Assembly: GCA_030951065.1 (NCBI GenBank)
Contig: JAUZQH010000050.1
Coordinates: 1-8,928 of the forward strand
DNA: 8,928 nt
Reading direction: 5' to 3'
Source of the DNA: Mariprofundus sp.
Lineage (GTDB): Bacteria > Pseudomonadota > Zetaproteobacteria > Mariprofundales > Mariprofundaceae
The position numbers and the translations under genes were made by a program. The notes below the pieces were generated by a model. That model worked only from the letters and a program-made list of their open reading frames with translations, was not told the DNA's origin and made no database searches. Of the stretch, positions 1 through 6,776 are shown piece after piece. The number at the start of each line of letters is the position of its first letter. Within the stretch, counting starts at the first letter, position 1.

Positions 1-26
1 GTGGCCGATCCACTGGGCGCTTTTTT
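1..26 (+). terminator. Tail of a rho-independent terminator, cut by the left edge
   Basis: Bases 1-4 (GTGG) pair with 10-13 (CCAC) around a five-base loop. The right arm continues as TGGGCGC and is followed by six T residues at 21-26. The partner of TGGGCGC would lie left of the window, so only the loop and right arm of a longer hairpin are visible. It most likely ends an upstream + strand gene and separates it from nnr. The call depends on bases outside the window. Confidence 0.55.
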
Positions 27-71
27 GTTGACAATCATACTCTATAACAGGGAGTTTGTGAGATCGCGAGG

Positions 72-105
72 TTAACTCGGGCTATTCATGAATAATCGGG
101 GTTAA
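72..105. repeat. Nested palindrome upstream of nnr
   Basis: A perfect 12-base palindrome, TATTCATGAATA, lies at 83-94. It is flanked by an outer inverted pair, TTAAC at 72-76 and GTTAA at 101-105. It sits 50-72 bases before the nnr start, in the only intergenic space upstream of that gene, so it could be an operator for a dimeric regulator. The sequence is AT-rich and short, so chance is a real alternative. I see no well-spaced promoter beside it. Confidence 0.25.
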
Positions 106-143
106 GGGTCTGTTCACGCGGAACACCATGGGAAGGGGGGCCA

Positions 144-1706
144 ATGAGTGAAATACACATTCTGACTGCTAACCAGATGCGCCTGGCCGAGCAGTCGAGC
201 ATCAGTGCCGGCATCTCTGCCTTCACCCTGATGGAACGTGCAGGCCATGCGGCTGCAATCGCTGTGCTCAATCACATGCCAGATTATGGTCGCGTCGTCA
301 TCGTTGCAGGCCCGGGTAATAATGGCGGTGATGGTTTTGCAGCGGCATATTTTCTCAGGCAACGGCGCATTCCGGTTACAGTCGTCACACTTGTCCCTGT
401 TGATGCATTGACAGGTCATAGCAAAGCGCATGCCGACAAAGCCCGCGATGCCGGCGCTAAAATACGCGAAGCCTGCTCTGAACATTGTCTTATGGAACTT
501 GGTCGCTGGTTGCTTAGGGCCGTGATGGTTGTCGATGCCGTTTTTGGCACAGGTCTGAGTCGGCCATTACAGGGGCGAATGCGTGAAGTGGTTGAGCGGA
601 TCAATCAAAGTGACCGGCTGGTGCTTAGTGTTGATATCGCCAGTGGTGTTTGCCCGGATACAGGGGCAATACTGGGCGCTGCCGTGAACGCTGATTTTAC
701 CTTGCCGATTGCTGCTACCAAATGGGGGCACTGGCTGAATTCAGGCCGTGATTATACCGGGGGATTGCTGGATGTTGCAGATATCGGTATCGATAATGCA
801 GCTATCCGTGAAGCTTGGGTACAATCATGTGGTCGAATAGATAAAAATGATGTTTTTTGCGTCAACAGTGCCAGTGTGATTACTGATCATTTTCTTGGTG
901 CAGCCTGGCCTCAGCGGCGACGGTTATCACATAAGGGTTGCTATGGGCATGTCTGGATCTTTGGCGGTTCAGCCGGCTTTACAGGAGCGCCGCAACTGAC
1001 TGGTCTTGGCGCCTATGCTGCCGGAGCAGGGCTTGCCAGCATCGTCTGCCCGGATGATGTCTGGCCGGTGATTGCTGCAGCCAGTCTGGAAGTGATGGCA
1101 CATCCCGAATCCAAAGCGGACTGGCATGGTGCCGATGCATTGGTTATCGGGCCGGGTTGGGGCAAAGCGCAGGCTTCGTTGTTGTCCTCGCTGATTGAAT
1201 CAGACAAGGCGATGGTTATTGATGCCGATGCGCTGAATATCGTCGCTGATAGTCGGTCATTACAACAGAAACTGGCAGCGAGAAAGCAGGTGACTGTGAT
1301 GACGCCGCATCCGGGAGAAGCAGCCCGATTGCTGGGGGTCAACGTCGAAGATGTTCAGCATGACCGTAAGAAATCAATTCTTGCTCTGACCACACGCTAT
1401 GCTTGCTGGGTTGTACTGAAAGGTTCAGAAACACTTATTGCTTCTCCGCAGAAGGATATTTATCTCAACCCCTTCGGTTCGGCACAACTGGCGATCGCCG
1501 GTTCCGGCGATGTGCTGGCTGGAATGATCGGAGCACAGCTGGCCCGAGCAAATGGTGGTGAAACGAGTCCGGGTATTCTCATTTCCGCAGCTGTGGCATT
1601 GCATGGCAAGGCCGGCGAAGATGGTGGCTGGTATCTGGCCGGTGAATTAGCCAAGGTGGTGGCGGAGATGCGTCAACGCATCGAACAGAGTGGAAAGACA
1701 CATTAA
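144..1706 (+). CDS. nnr: Bifunctional NAD(P)HX epimerase / ADP-dependent NAD(P)HX dehydratase
   Basis: This 520-residue enzyme repairs hydrated NADH and NADPH in the cytosol. The N-terminal YjeF_N domain (about 1-215) epimerises R- and S-NAD(P)HX; the C-terminal ribokinase-like domain (about 260-515) dehydrates S-NAD(P)HX at the expense of ADP. Visible motifs are GPGNNGGDGF at residues 56-65, DAVFGTGL at 131-138 and VDIASGV at 163-169 in the epimerase half. The dehydratase half has FGGSAGFTGAP (273-283), VIDADALN (358-365), TPHPGEAARLL (387-397) and the ADP/catalytic loop GSGDVLAG (453-460). Both halves are intact and the length is that of the usual fused bacterial protein. The ATG at 144 follows a purine-rich GGAAGGGGGG at 131-140. 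It stands 59 bases before sdhC and is functionally unrelated to it; whether the two are co-transcribed is not visible. Confidence 0.95.
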   Translation: MSEIHILTANQMRLAEQSSISAGISAFTLMERAGHAAAIAVLNHMPDYGRVVIVAGPGNNGGDGFAAAYFLRQRRIPVTVVTLVPVDALTGHSKAHADKARDAGAKIREACSEHCLMELGRWLLRAVMVVDAVFGTGLSRPLQGRMREVVERINQSDRLVLSVDIASGVCPDTGAILGAAVNADFTLPIAATKWGHWLNSGRDYTGGLLDVADIGIDNAAIREAWVQSCGRIDKNDVFCVNSASVITDHFLGAAWPQRRRLSHKGCYGHVWIFGGSAGFTGAPQLTGLGAYAAGAGLASIVCPDDVWPVIAAASLEVMAHPESKADWHGADALVIGPGWGKAQASLLSSLIESDKAMVIDADALNIVADSRSLQQKLAARKQVTVMTPHPGEAARLLGVNVEDVQHDRKKSILALTTRYACWVVLKGSETLIASPQKDIYLNPFGSAQLAIAGSGDVLAGMIGAQLARANGGETSPGILISAAVALHGKAGEDGGWYLAGELAKVVAEMRQRIEQSGKTH

Positions 1707-1719
1707 ACGAGTTTAGTAT

Positions 1720-1750
1720 TGTCTGACTACTGTCAAACAACGCACAGACA
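1720..1750. repeat. Short inverted repeat in the nnr-sdhC gap
   Basis: TGTCTG at 1720-1725 is matched by CAGACA at 1745-1750 across a 19-base spacer, ending just before the sdhC ribosome binding site (AGGGGG, 1751-1756). It could be an operator or a leader stem limiting access to that site, or chance. No T run follows, so it is not a terminator. No convincing -35/-10 pair is seen in this 59-base gap. Confidence 0.2.
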
Positions 1751-1765
1751 AGGGGGATTGCCAAT

Positions 1766-2152
1766 ATGAGCGAAGGGCCTGAACAGCGCAAGCGGCCATT
1801 ATCGCCAAGGTTATCCATCTATCGCTGGCAACCGGCTATGATTGCCAGCCTGGCACATCGAGCCAGCGGCTTAATTCTGGTCTTGTTCGTGCCGCTCTAT
1901 TTGTGGCTGTTGCATGGCATGACTGGCAGCCCTGATCATTTTGAACAGGTGCAGGCATGGCTTCATTCAGGGCTCGGTAAATTTTCACTGTGGCTGGCGG
2001 GGATATCCCTGTTTTATCATTTCTGCAACGGGCTTCGTTTCCTTTCTATTGATGCCGGCTGGTGTGAAAGTCGGCGTATATTACGCTTGTCTGCCCGAAT
2101 CGTGATTGGTGCAGCACTTGTTGCCTCTGTTTTGCTGGCGGTGATGTTTTGA
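1766..2152 (+). CDS. sdhC: Succinate dehydrogenase cytochrome b556 anchor subunit SdhC
   Basis: The 128-residue larger membrane anchor of complex II helps bind haem b and ubiquinone in the inner membrane. The N-terminus has the family signature RPLSPRLSIYRWQ (10-22), then SLAHRASG (28-35), whose Ser28 and Arg32 align with the quinone-site Ser27 and Arg31 of E. coli SdhC. Three hydrophobic helices are visible at about 32-50, 70-90 and 109-127. The haem motif reads YHFCNGLRF, with His85 matching the axial ligand His84 of E. coli. The usual second His of this motif (GIRH) is Phe92 here. Start ATG 1766 has AGGGGG at 1751-1756, nine bases upstream. Its stop overlaps the sdhD start, implying translational coupling. 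It is the first gene of the sdhCDABE cluster. Confidence 0.93.
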   Translation: MSEGPEQRKRPLSPRLSIYRWQPAMIASLAHRASGLILVLFVPLYLWLLHGMTGSPDHFEQVQAWLHSGLGKFSLWLAGISLFYHFCNGLRFLSIDAGWCESRRILRLSARIVIGAALVASVLLAVMF

Positions 2153-2511
2153 AGCTGGTCAAGGATCCGGGTTCGGCACGCAGTGGTTTCAAAGACTGGT
2201 ATCTGCAGCGTTTGTCCGCCGTTGTGCTGGCCGTACTGCTTCCGCTCCCCCTGGCATTGCTGGTGATGGTGTATACCGGTCAGGTCGATCAATTCGGGTT
2301 GCTGGATATTATCGATCATTTTGTTTCCCGACTGTTGCATACGCTGCTGATTATTGCACTGATTATTCATGCCTATATGGGTTTGAAAGTGATGATCGAG
2401 GATTATGTGCCGATCATTGGCTGGCGGGTCAGCCTGATCGGTGCCATGCTGGTGGTGATGTCGGGTTTCGGCATCTGGTGGCTGGCCATTATCTGGGCAT
2501 GGGGAGGTTGA
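2149..2511 (+). CDS. sdhD: Succinate dehydrogenase hydrophobic anchor subunit SdhD
   Basis: The 120-residue second membrane anchor of complex II completes the haem b and ubiquinone sites. [10 protein letters not shown] (16-25) is the family signature before helix 1 (about 22-42). Helices 2 and 3 span about 60-79 and 91-115. [14 protein letters not shown] (74-87) carries His74, the second axial haem ligand (E. coli His71), and Tyr86 twelve residues later, matching the quinone-binding Tyr83 of E. coli. The start is taken as TTG at 2149, overlapping the sdhC stop as TTGA. No ATG or GTG lies in frame nearby, and the next Met (residue 40) would remove helix 1 and the QRLSAV motif. The start is therefore fairly secure, although rare. 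Confidence 0.9.
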   Translation: MKLVKDPGSARSGFKDWYLQRLSAVVLAVLLPLPLALLVMVYTGQVDQFGLLDIIDHFVSRLLHTLLIIALIIHAYMGLKVMIEDYVPIIGWRVSLIGAMLVVMSGFGIWWLAIIWAWGG

Positions 2512-2515
2512 GTTG
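2501..2515 (+). promoter_or_regulatory. Strong ribosome binding site that fixes a TTG start for sdhA
   Basis: GGGGAGG at 2501-2507 is a near-perfect Shine-Dalgarno sequence five bases before TTG at 2513-2515. The next in-frame Met lies inside the FAD-binding glycine motif (residue 26) and cannot be the start, so the TTG is well supported. The site lies within the last codons of sdhD, whose stop is at 2509-2511, consistent with coupled translation. Confidence 0.75.
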
Positions 2516-3589
2516 GCGTATCTTTCAACGGATCGGGTAGAGCATCATTTCCATGATGTGGTCATTATCGGTTCCGGCGGAGCGGGAATGCGCTGCGCCC
2601 TGCAGCTGGCCGATGCCGGTCATCGGGTCGCGGTCATTACCAAGGTGCTGCCAACGCGTTCGCATACGGTGGCGGCGCAGGGGGGTATCAATGCCTCGCT
2701 TGGTAATATCACTTCCGATCACTGGTTGTGGCATATGTACGATACCATCAAGGGTTCGGATTATCTCGGTGATCAGGACGCGATTGAATATATGTGCCGG
2801 GCTGCGCCGCAGCTGGTGCGGGAGCTGGAGCATCAGGGCGTGGCATTTTCCCGACTTGATAACGGTAAAATTTATCAGCGTGCATTTGGCGGTCAGTCAC
2901 GTGAACTGGGTGAAGGCGGCCAGGCGCTGCGAACATGCGCTGCTGCAGATCGAACCGGCCATGCGATTTTGCATGCGATGTACCAGCAGAATCTGCGTGC
3001 AGGCACGCATTTTTATGAGGAATTTTTTGCTCTCGACCTGATCACTGATAAAAATGGCTGCCAGGGTGTGATGGCATGGGATATCGCCAAAGGTGAATAT
3101 CATTTATTTCAGGCCAAGGCCGTTGTGATGGCGACCGGCGGCGCAGGACGCATTTTCAAAGTGACGACCAATGCTCATATCTGTACCGGTGATGGTGGTG
3201 CGCTGACATTGCGTGCCGGGTTGCCGATGGAAGATATGGAGTTTTTCCAGTTTCACGCGACCGGGGTAGCCGATTTCGGGCCGTTGATTACCGAAGGGGT
3301 GCGCGGAGAGGGTGGTTATTTGATCAATTCCGAGGGTGAGCGTTTTATGGAACGCTATGCGCCCACAGCCAAAGATCTGGCCAGCCGTGATGTGGTATCC
3401 CGCGCCATTGCGCTGGAAATTCGTGAAGGGCGGGGGTGCGGGCCTAACAAGGACTATGCATTGCTCAAGCTGGATCATCTGGGGAAAAAACTGATTCTGG
3501 ACCGGTTGCCTAATATTCATGAACTGGCGTTGCGCTTTGCCGGCGTGGATTGCACCAAAGAACCGATTCCGGTGCAGCCGACAGCTCAT

Positions 3590-3592
3590 TAG
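3590..3592 (+). other. In-frame amber codon replacing the conserved Tyr of SdhA
   Basis: The codons read CCG ACA GCT CAT TAG ACC ATG GGA GGC, giving P-T-A-H-stop-T-M-G-G. SdhA proteins normally have His-Tyr (rarely His-Phe) before the x-Met-Gly-Gly segment, so TAG stands exactly in the Tyr position. It is one base from both Tyr codons, TAT and TAC. The base after the stop is A. No frame change accompanies it. Confidence 0.9.
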
Positions 3593-3595
3593 ACC

Positions 3596-4312
3596 ATGGG
3601 AGGCATCCCGACCAATCGCTTCGGAGAAGTAGTTTATAACGGGCCTGAAGGGGAGCGGAGTTGTGCCGGTCTGTATGCCATTGGTGAAGCGGCATGTGTG
3701 TCAGTGCATGGCGCTAACCGGCTCGGGGGGAATTCGCTGCTGGAAATTATTGTGTTTGGTCGTGCTTGCGGCAACCAGGTCATGAAACGGCTGAAGCAAC
3801 ATCGTTATCACCCTGCACTGGATAAAGACTGCTGGCAGAAGGGTGTTGAACGGGTGGAATCGTGGCTGGGCGAGCTGAACCGGTCAGGCGGCTCTGACTG
3901 CAATATCGCGAATATCCGCCTGCGTATGCAAACCATTATGCAGGAGCATTTCAGTGTGTACAGGACTGATGAAGTGATGAGGGAGGGTGTACAGCGACTG
4001 GAGACGCTGGCGGCCGAATTACCTGAGGCCCGGTTGTCGGATGGTAATCGCATATTCAATACCGAATTGATTGAAGCGATGGAATTGGAAAACCTGATGA
4101 GTCTTGCTCGCGTCACGGCGGCGGGAGCACTGGCGCGTATAGAATCACGCGGGGCCCATGCGCGTGATGATTACCCTGATCGCGATGATACAGTGTGGAT
4201 GAAACATACGCTGGCCAGCATCAGGGATGAGCATGTGAAGCTGGATTATAAACCGGTGCGTGTGCGACCGATGACTGTCGAATCATTCCCGCCCAGAAAG
4301 AGGGTGTACTGA
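3596..4312 (+). CDS. sdhA: C-terminal segment of SdhA downstream of the amber codon (possible restart product)
   Basis: If translation restarted at ATG 3596, one codon after the TAG, a 238-residue product would be made. It would contain the MGGIPTN loop, the rest of the FAD domain with RLGGNSLLEIIVFGRA (residue 403 onward in whole-gene numbering) and the helical C-terminal domain. I do not regard it as an independent gene: it begins mid-domain, is in the same frame as the upstream part, and has no Shine-Dalgarno sequence before its ATG (the nearest GGGAGG lies just after the ATG). Automatic annotation would probably list it as a separate flavoprotein subunit. Confidence 0.4.
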   Translation: MGGIPTNRFGEVVYNGPEGERSCAGLYAIGEAACVSVHGANRLGGNSLLEIIVFGRACGNQVMKRLKQHRYHPALDKDCWQKGVERVESWLGELNRSGGSDCNIANIRLRMQTIMQEHFSVYRTDEVMREGVQRLETLAAELPEARLSDGNRIFNTELIEAMELENLMSLARVTAAGALARIESRGAHARDDYPDRDDTVWMKHTLASIRDEHVKLDYKPVRVRPMTVESFPPRKRVY

Positions 4313-5022
4313 TGAGTGAGATGATCGCGCTTTCTGTTTTTCGCTATGATCCCGAGCAGGGTGATAAGCCGGCCATGCAGGCCTATAAAGTACCCATGAG
4401 CAAGCCCGGGATGAAGTTGTTGGATGCCCTCAATTATATCAAGTGGGAACTGGATGGATCCCTGACCTATCGCCGTTCCTGCGGTGAGGGCGTGTGCGGT
4501 TCCGATGGGCTGAATATCAATGGTGTCAATGGTTTGGCCTGCATCACGCCGATTGCCGGTCTGAAACAGCCCATCCATGTGCGTCCGTTGCCATCCATGC
4601 AGGTGATTCGTGATCTGGTGGTGGATATGGATCATTTCTTTGATCAATACCGCCAGATTCAGCCGTGGTTGAAAACAGAAACGCCAACGCCGGAGCACGA
4701 GCGCTTGCAATCACCGGAGCAACGTGCCGAGCTGGACGGTTCCTACGAGTGTATCCTGTGCGGTTGCTGTACGACTTCGTGCCCGTCCTGGTGGTGGAAC
4801 GGCGATCGGTTTCTGGGCCCGGCAGCACTGCTGCAGGCCAATCGCTGGATTGTTGATTCGCGCGATGAAGCCATGGGTGAGCGGCTCGATCAACTGGAGG
4901 ACTCCTTTCGCCTGTATCGTTGCCATCAGATTATGAATTGTATGGAAGCGTGCCCGAAAGAATTGAATCCGACTGCGGCCATTGATAATATCAAACGTAA
5001 AATTCTTGCACGTAAGTCCTGA
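4312..5022 (+). CDS. sdhB: Succinate dehydrogenase iron-sulfur subunit SdhB
   Basis: The 236-residue electron-transfer subunit of complex II carries electrons from FAD to quinone through three clusters. The plant-type [2Fe-2S] loop has Cys57, Cys62, Asp65 and Cys77 (SCGEGVCGSDG, then GLAC). The [4Fe-4S] centre uses Cys147, Cys150 and Cys153 of CILCGCC plus Cys214. The [3Fe-4S] centre uses Cys157, Cys204 and Cys210. All ten ligand positions match E. coli SdhB with a constant offset of two residues. A Gly replaces the common Arg in SCREG. PSWWW (158-162) contributes to the quinone pocket in this family. Start ATG 4312 overlaps the sdhA stop as ATGA, with AGAGGG at 4299-4304 upstream. Translation of sdhB may therefore depend on ribosomes finishing sdhA, so the upstream TAG could be polar. 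Confidence 0.96.
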   Translation: MSEMIALSVFRYDPEQGDKPAMQAYKVPMSKPGMKLLDALNYIKWELDGSLTYRRSCGEGVCGSDGLNINGVNGLACITPIAGLKQPIHVRPLPSMQVIRDLVVDMDHFFDQYRQIQPWLKTETPTPEHERLQSPEQRAELDGSYECILCGCCTTSCPSWWWNGDRFLGPAALLQANRWIVDSRDEAMGERLDQLEDSFRLYRCHQIMNCMEACPKELNPTAAIDNIKRKILARKS

Positions 5023-5042
5023 TTTCATTTATTCCATTGACC

Positions 5043-5264
5043 ATGTGTGAAGCAGATATTGTCATTCGCCGTCTTTGTTACCGTTTAAATCGCCAGGGTA
5101 TGCTGGAACTGGATGCATGGCTGGGCCGTTTGCAAAACGCAGACCTGCAGGATCCGGCTGTGATGGCAGCCATTGATGTATTATTACAGGCTGAGGTGCC
5201 TGAGTTGCAAGCCATGATGCATGGCGAAAAAGGTGTGCCGGAATGTCTGAAAGCATGGCTGTGA
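5043..5264 (+). CDS. sdhE: FAD assembly factor SdhE (DUF339/CptB family)
   Basis: This small cytosolic protein of 73 residues promotes covalent attachment of FAD to SdhA. RRLCYRLNRQGMLELDAWLG contains the family's core, with the RGxxE motif reading QGMLE: the Arg is replaced by Gln while the Gly and Glu remain. The C-terminal ECLKAWL matches the usual family tail. Its place 20 bases after sdhB, at the end of the sdh genes, agrees with the role. The start chosen is ATG 5043; a TTG at 5037 in the same frame would add two residues. Neither has a visible ribosome binding site, so translation may be weak or coupled to sdhB. The end overlaps the next gene. Confidence 0.82.
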   Translation: MCEADIVIRRLCYRLNRQGMLELDAWLGRLQNADLQDPAVMAAIDVLLQAEVPELQAMMHGEKGVPECLKAWL

Positions 5265-5995
5265 AATTGATCCAATCGGGACTGGTGTGGGTTGTTCTTA
5301 CGGGCCTGCTTGTATCAGCCTGTAAACAGGATCAATCAGCACAATTGATTTTACCTGCTGCAAAAACAGTGTCGGACTCCGTATTGGTATTCGAACCGGA
5401 CCATCTTGACCTTGGTACGGTGAAGGAAGGTGAGGAGGCGACTGGTTTTCTCCGGGTGCGTAACTCCGGAGACAGCATGGTCAATATCGTTTCGGTGGAG
5501 GCATCCTGTGGTTGCACTGTGGCCGAACCGGAACAGCGTTTACTGATACCGGGCGGATTTACACGCATCAGGGTTGTGGTCGATACGTTTGCCAAGCAGG
5601 GCGCTGCCAGAAAATGGATACTGTTGACGGACGATGCAGGGCATCACAGCAAGGCGTGGTTGACCCTGCGTGTGCAGCCTAATCCGCATCTGGACGGAAC
5701 GTCGCGTAGTATTTTCCAGGGCAAATGCGCAGCTTGTCATTATGAGCCGGCCAAAGGGAAAGTGACAGGCCCGGAGATCTACCAGGCAGTTTGCGCCATG
5801 TGTCACGGCAGTGATCGCGAGGGTGTCTCAGGCCCGTCATTAAAGCATCACAATGATGCGGCTTTACTTTCGACTGTGATTGCCAACGGTGTCGGTTCGC
5901 AGCATATGCCGGGATTTGCTGTCGATAAGGGCGGCCCGCTGACAACCGCACAGATTTTCTCGCTTAGCCAATGGCTTTCAGCACTGGACGAATGA
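5243..5995 (+). CDS. DUF1573 - dihaem c-type cytochrome lipoprotein
   Basis: A predicted exported lipoprotein of 250 residues. An N-terminal hydrophobic stretch (about 8-26) ends in the lipobox LVSAC with Cys27 as the lipidated residue. Residues 48-146 form a DUF1573 domain, an immunoglobulin-like fold, recognised from FEPDHLDLGTVKEGE, the NSGD turn and SCGCT (88-92). Residues 152-250 are a cytochrome c part with two haem-binding motifs, CAACH (162-166) and CAMCH (184-188), only 17 residues apart, and HMPGF (221-225) whose Met222 is a candidate axial ligand. Its likely site is the periplasmic face of a membrane. Electron transfer near complexes II and III is inferred from context only. The start is ATG 5243, which overlaps sdhE by 22 bases, or ATG 5255; both keep the signal peptide. 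The overlap suggests it belongs to the sdh transcript. No standard gene name is known to me. Confidence 0.82.
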   Translation: MSESMAVKLIQSGLVWVVLTGLLVSACKQDQSAQLILPAAKTVSDSVLVFEPDHLDLGTVKEGEEATGFLRVRNSGDSMVNIVSVEASCGCTVAEPEQRLLIPGGFTRIRVVVDTFAKQGAARKWILLTDDAGHHSKAWLTLRVQPNPHLDGTSRSIFQGKCAACHYEPAKGKVTGPEIYQAVCAMCHGSDREGVSGPSLKHHNDAALLSTVIANGVGSQHMPGFAVDKGGPLTTAQIFSLSQWLSALDE

Positions 5996-6011
5996 ATTGA
6001 AAATCGTTATA

Positions 6012-6028
6012 AATCCGAACCTCGGATT
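6012..6028. repeat. Perfect 7-bp hairpin between the cytochrome gene and rpe
   Basis: AATCCGA (6012-6018) pairs with TCGGATT (6022-6028) around a three-base loop. It is followed by eight A residues at 6035-6042, not T residues, so it is not a standard terminator for the + strand genes. Reading the other strand, the T run lies before the hairpin. It could stabilise the 3' end of the upstream message or be chance. Confidence 0.35.
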
Positions 6029-6085
6029 ATGATCAAAAAAAATTGAATCCGGCTGGAACAAGTTGAATTCAAAACGGGGACTACC

Positions 6086-6754
6086 ATGAAAAAAGATGTT
6101 GTGATTGCGCCGTCAATACTGTCGGCTGATTTCGCTCGTTTGGGAGAAGAAATCAAGGCTGTGGATGATGCCGGAGCTGACTGGATTCATTTTGATGTGA
6201 TGGATGGTTCGTTTGTTCCTCCGATTACGATTGGCGATAATATTTGCAAAGCGATCCGTTCCTATACGGAAAAACCGATTGATGTGCATTTGATGGTCAA
6301 CCATCCGGACACACAGGTGGAAGCATTTGCCAATGCCGGTGCTGATATTATTACCGTACATCAGGAGGCATGCATTCACCTGGAGCGCACGCTTCAACTG
6401 ATTCGCTCCTTTGGTAAGAAAGCAGGTGTGAGTCTGAATCCGGCTACGCCTGTTTCCACCATTAAAAATGTATTGCACTGCACAGACCTGGTGCTGTTGA
6501 TGAGTGTGAACCCGGGTTATGGCGGCCAGTCATATATTCATGCCGTCACCGACAAAATTAAAGAAGCCCGCAAGATGCTGGATGATGCTGATTGTGATGC
6601 ATGGCTCGAAGTCGATGGCGGAGTCAATGTGAAAACTGCTGCTGAAGTTGGGGGCGCTGGCGCCGATGCGATTGTAGCGGGCTCTGCAGTCTATAATGCA
6701 CCGGACTATGCTGTGGCAATAGCCGATATCAGGCGGCTGGCTTCAAACGTATAG
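6086..6754 (+). CDS. rpe: Ribulose-phosphate 3-epimerase
   Basis: This cytosolic TIM-barrel enzyme of 222 residues interconverts D-ribulose 5-phosphate and D-xylulose 5-phosphate in the pentose phosphate pathway and, where present, the Calvin cycle. Motifs in order are [16 protein letters not shown] (7-22), [16 protein letters not shown] with metal and catalytic His/Asp residues (from about 35), [26 protein letters not shown] (phosphate loop region) and EVDGGVN with the second catalytic Asp. The length is normal and all motifs are intact. The ATG has GGGGA at 6076-6080, five bases upstream. The gene ends at TAG, showing that TAG is an ordinary stop in this genome. It lies 90 bases after the cytochrome gene and 95 before petA, so it may be its own unit or lead the pet genes. 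Confidence 0.97.
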   Translation: MKKDVVIAPSILSADFARLGEEIKAVDDAGADWIHFDVMDGSFVPPITIGDNICKAIRSYTEKPIDVHLMVNHPDTQVEAFANAGADIITVHQEACIHLERTLQLIRSFGKKAGVSLNPATPVSTIKNVLHCTDLVLLMSVNPGYGGQSYIHAVTDKIKEARKMLDDADCDAWLEVDGGVNVKTAAEVGGAGADAIVAGSAVYNAPDYAVAIADIRRLASNV

Positions 6755-6776
6755 TCTGATTGTATGTATAAGGCGT

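Larger units (their letters stand above)
2513..4312 (+). pseudogene. sdhA: Succinate dehydrogenase flavoprotein SdhA, interrupted by one in-frame TAG
   Basis: This is the catalytic subunit of complex II, oxidising succinate to fumarate with covalently bound FAD. The frame from TTG 2513 to TGA 4312 would encode 599 residues, the normal SdhA length, but codon 360 (3590-3592) is TAG. Before it lie the FAD motif GSGGAG (20-25), SHTVAAQGG (50-58) with the flavin-attachment His51, QFHATG (246-251; usually HPTG), [12 protein letters not shown] (259-270), SRDVVSR (291-297) and PTAH with substrate-binding His359. After it lie TMGGIPTN (361-368) and NRLGGNSLLE (402-411) with the substrate/catalytic Arg403. 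The tail, ending in RKRVY, also fits the family. No frame shift or second stop is present. The gene is either truly broken, read through, or affected by a base error; the intact flanking frame makes recent inactivation or an error most likely. A product stopping at 359 would lack Arg403 and should be inactive. Confidence 0.9.

Noticed and set aside
28..48. Promoter from a perfect TTGACA (28-33) and TATAAC (43-48)
   Set aside because: The spacing is only nine bases, far too short for a sigma-70 promoter, and no -10 box lies at 16-18 bases.
2553..3041. A 162-codon open frame overlapping sdhA on the same strand
   Set aside because: It is the +1 shadow of a highly conserved SdhA region; its translation has many Arg, Cys and Met residues and resembles no known family.
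3104..3589. Long minus-strand open frames such as those at 3104-3589, 4246-4710 and 6823-7335
   Set aside because: They are antisense to well-recognised genes, show no family motifs and lack a plausible ribosome binding site; they follow from the codon usage of the opposite strand.
3590..3592. Genome-wide reassignment of TAG, or pyrrolysine at this codon
   Set aside because: rpe ends at TAG (6752-6754) at the normal length for its family; reading through would add an unrelated 24-residue tail with two further in-frame TAGs before a TAA. The amber in sdhA replaces a Tyr, not a Lys-like position, and nothing in the window encodes pyrrolysine machinery.
3596..4312. A separate gene for a small flavoprotein subunit
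   Set aside because: It starts in the middle of a conserved loop, shares the frame of the upstream part and has no ribosome binding site; it is the second part of sdhA.
5037..5042. TTG at 5037 as the sdhE start
   Set aside because: It adds only two residues over ATG 5043 and has no better ribosome binding site; ATG is the simpler choice.
6012..6042. Rho-independent terminator after the cytochrome gene
   Set aside because: The stem is perfect but the following run is A, not T, on the + strand; on the - strand the T run precedes the stem.
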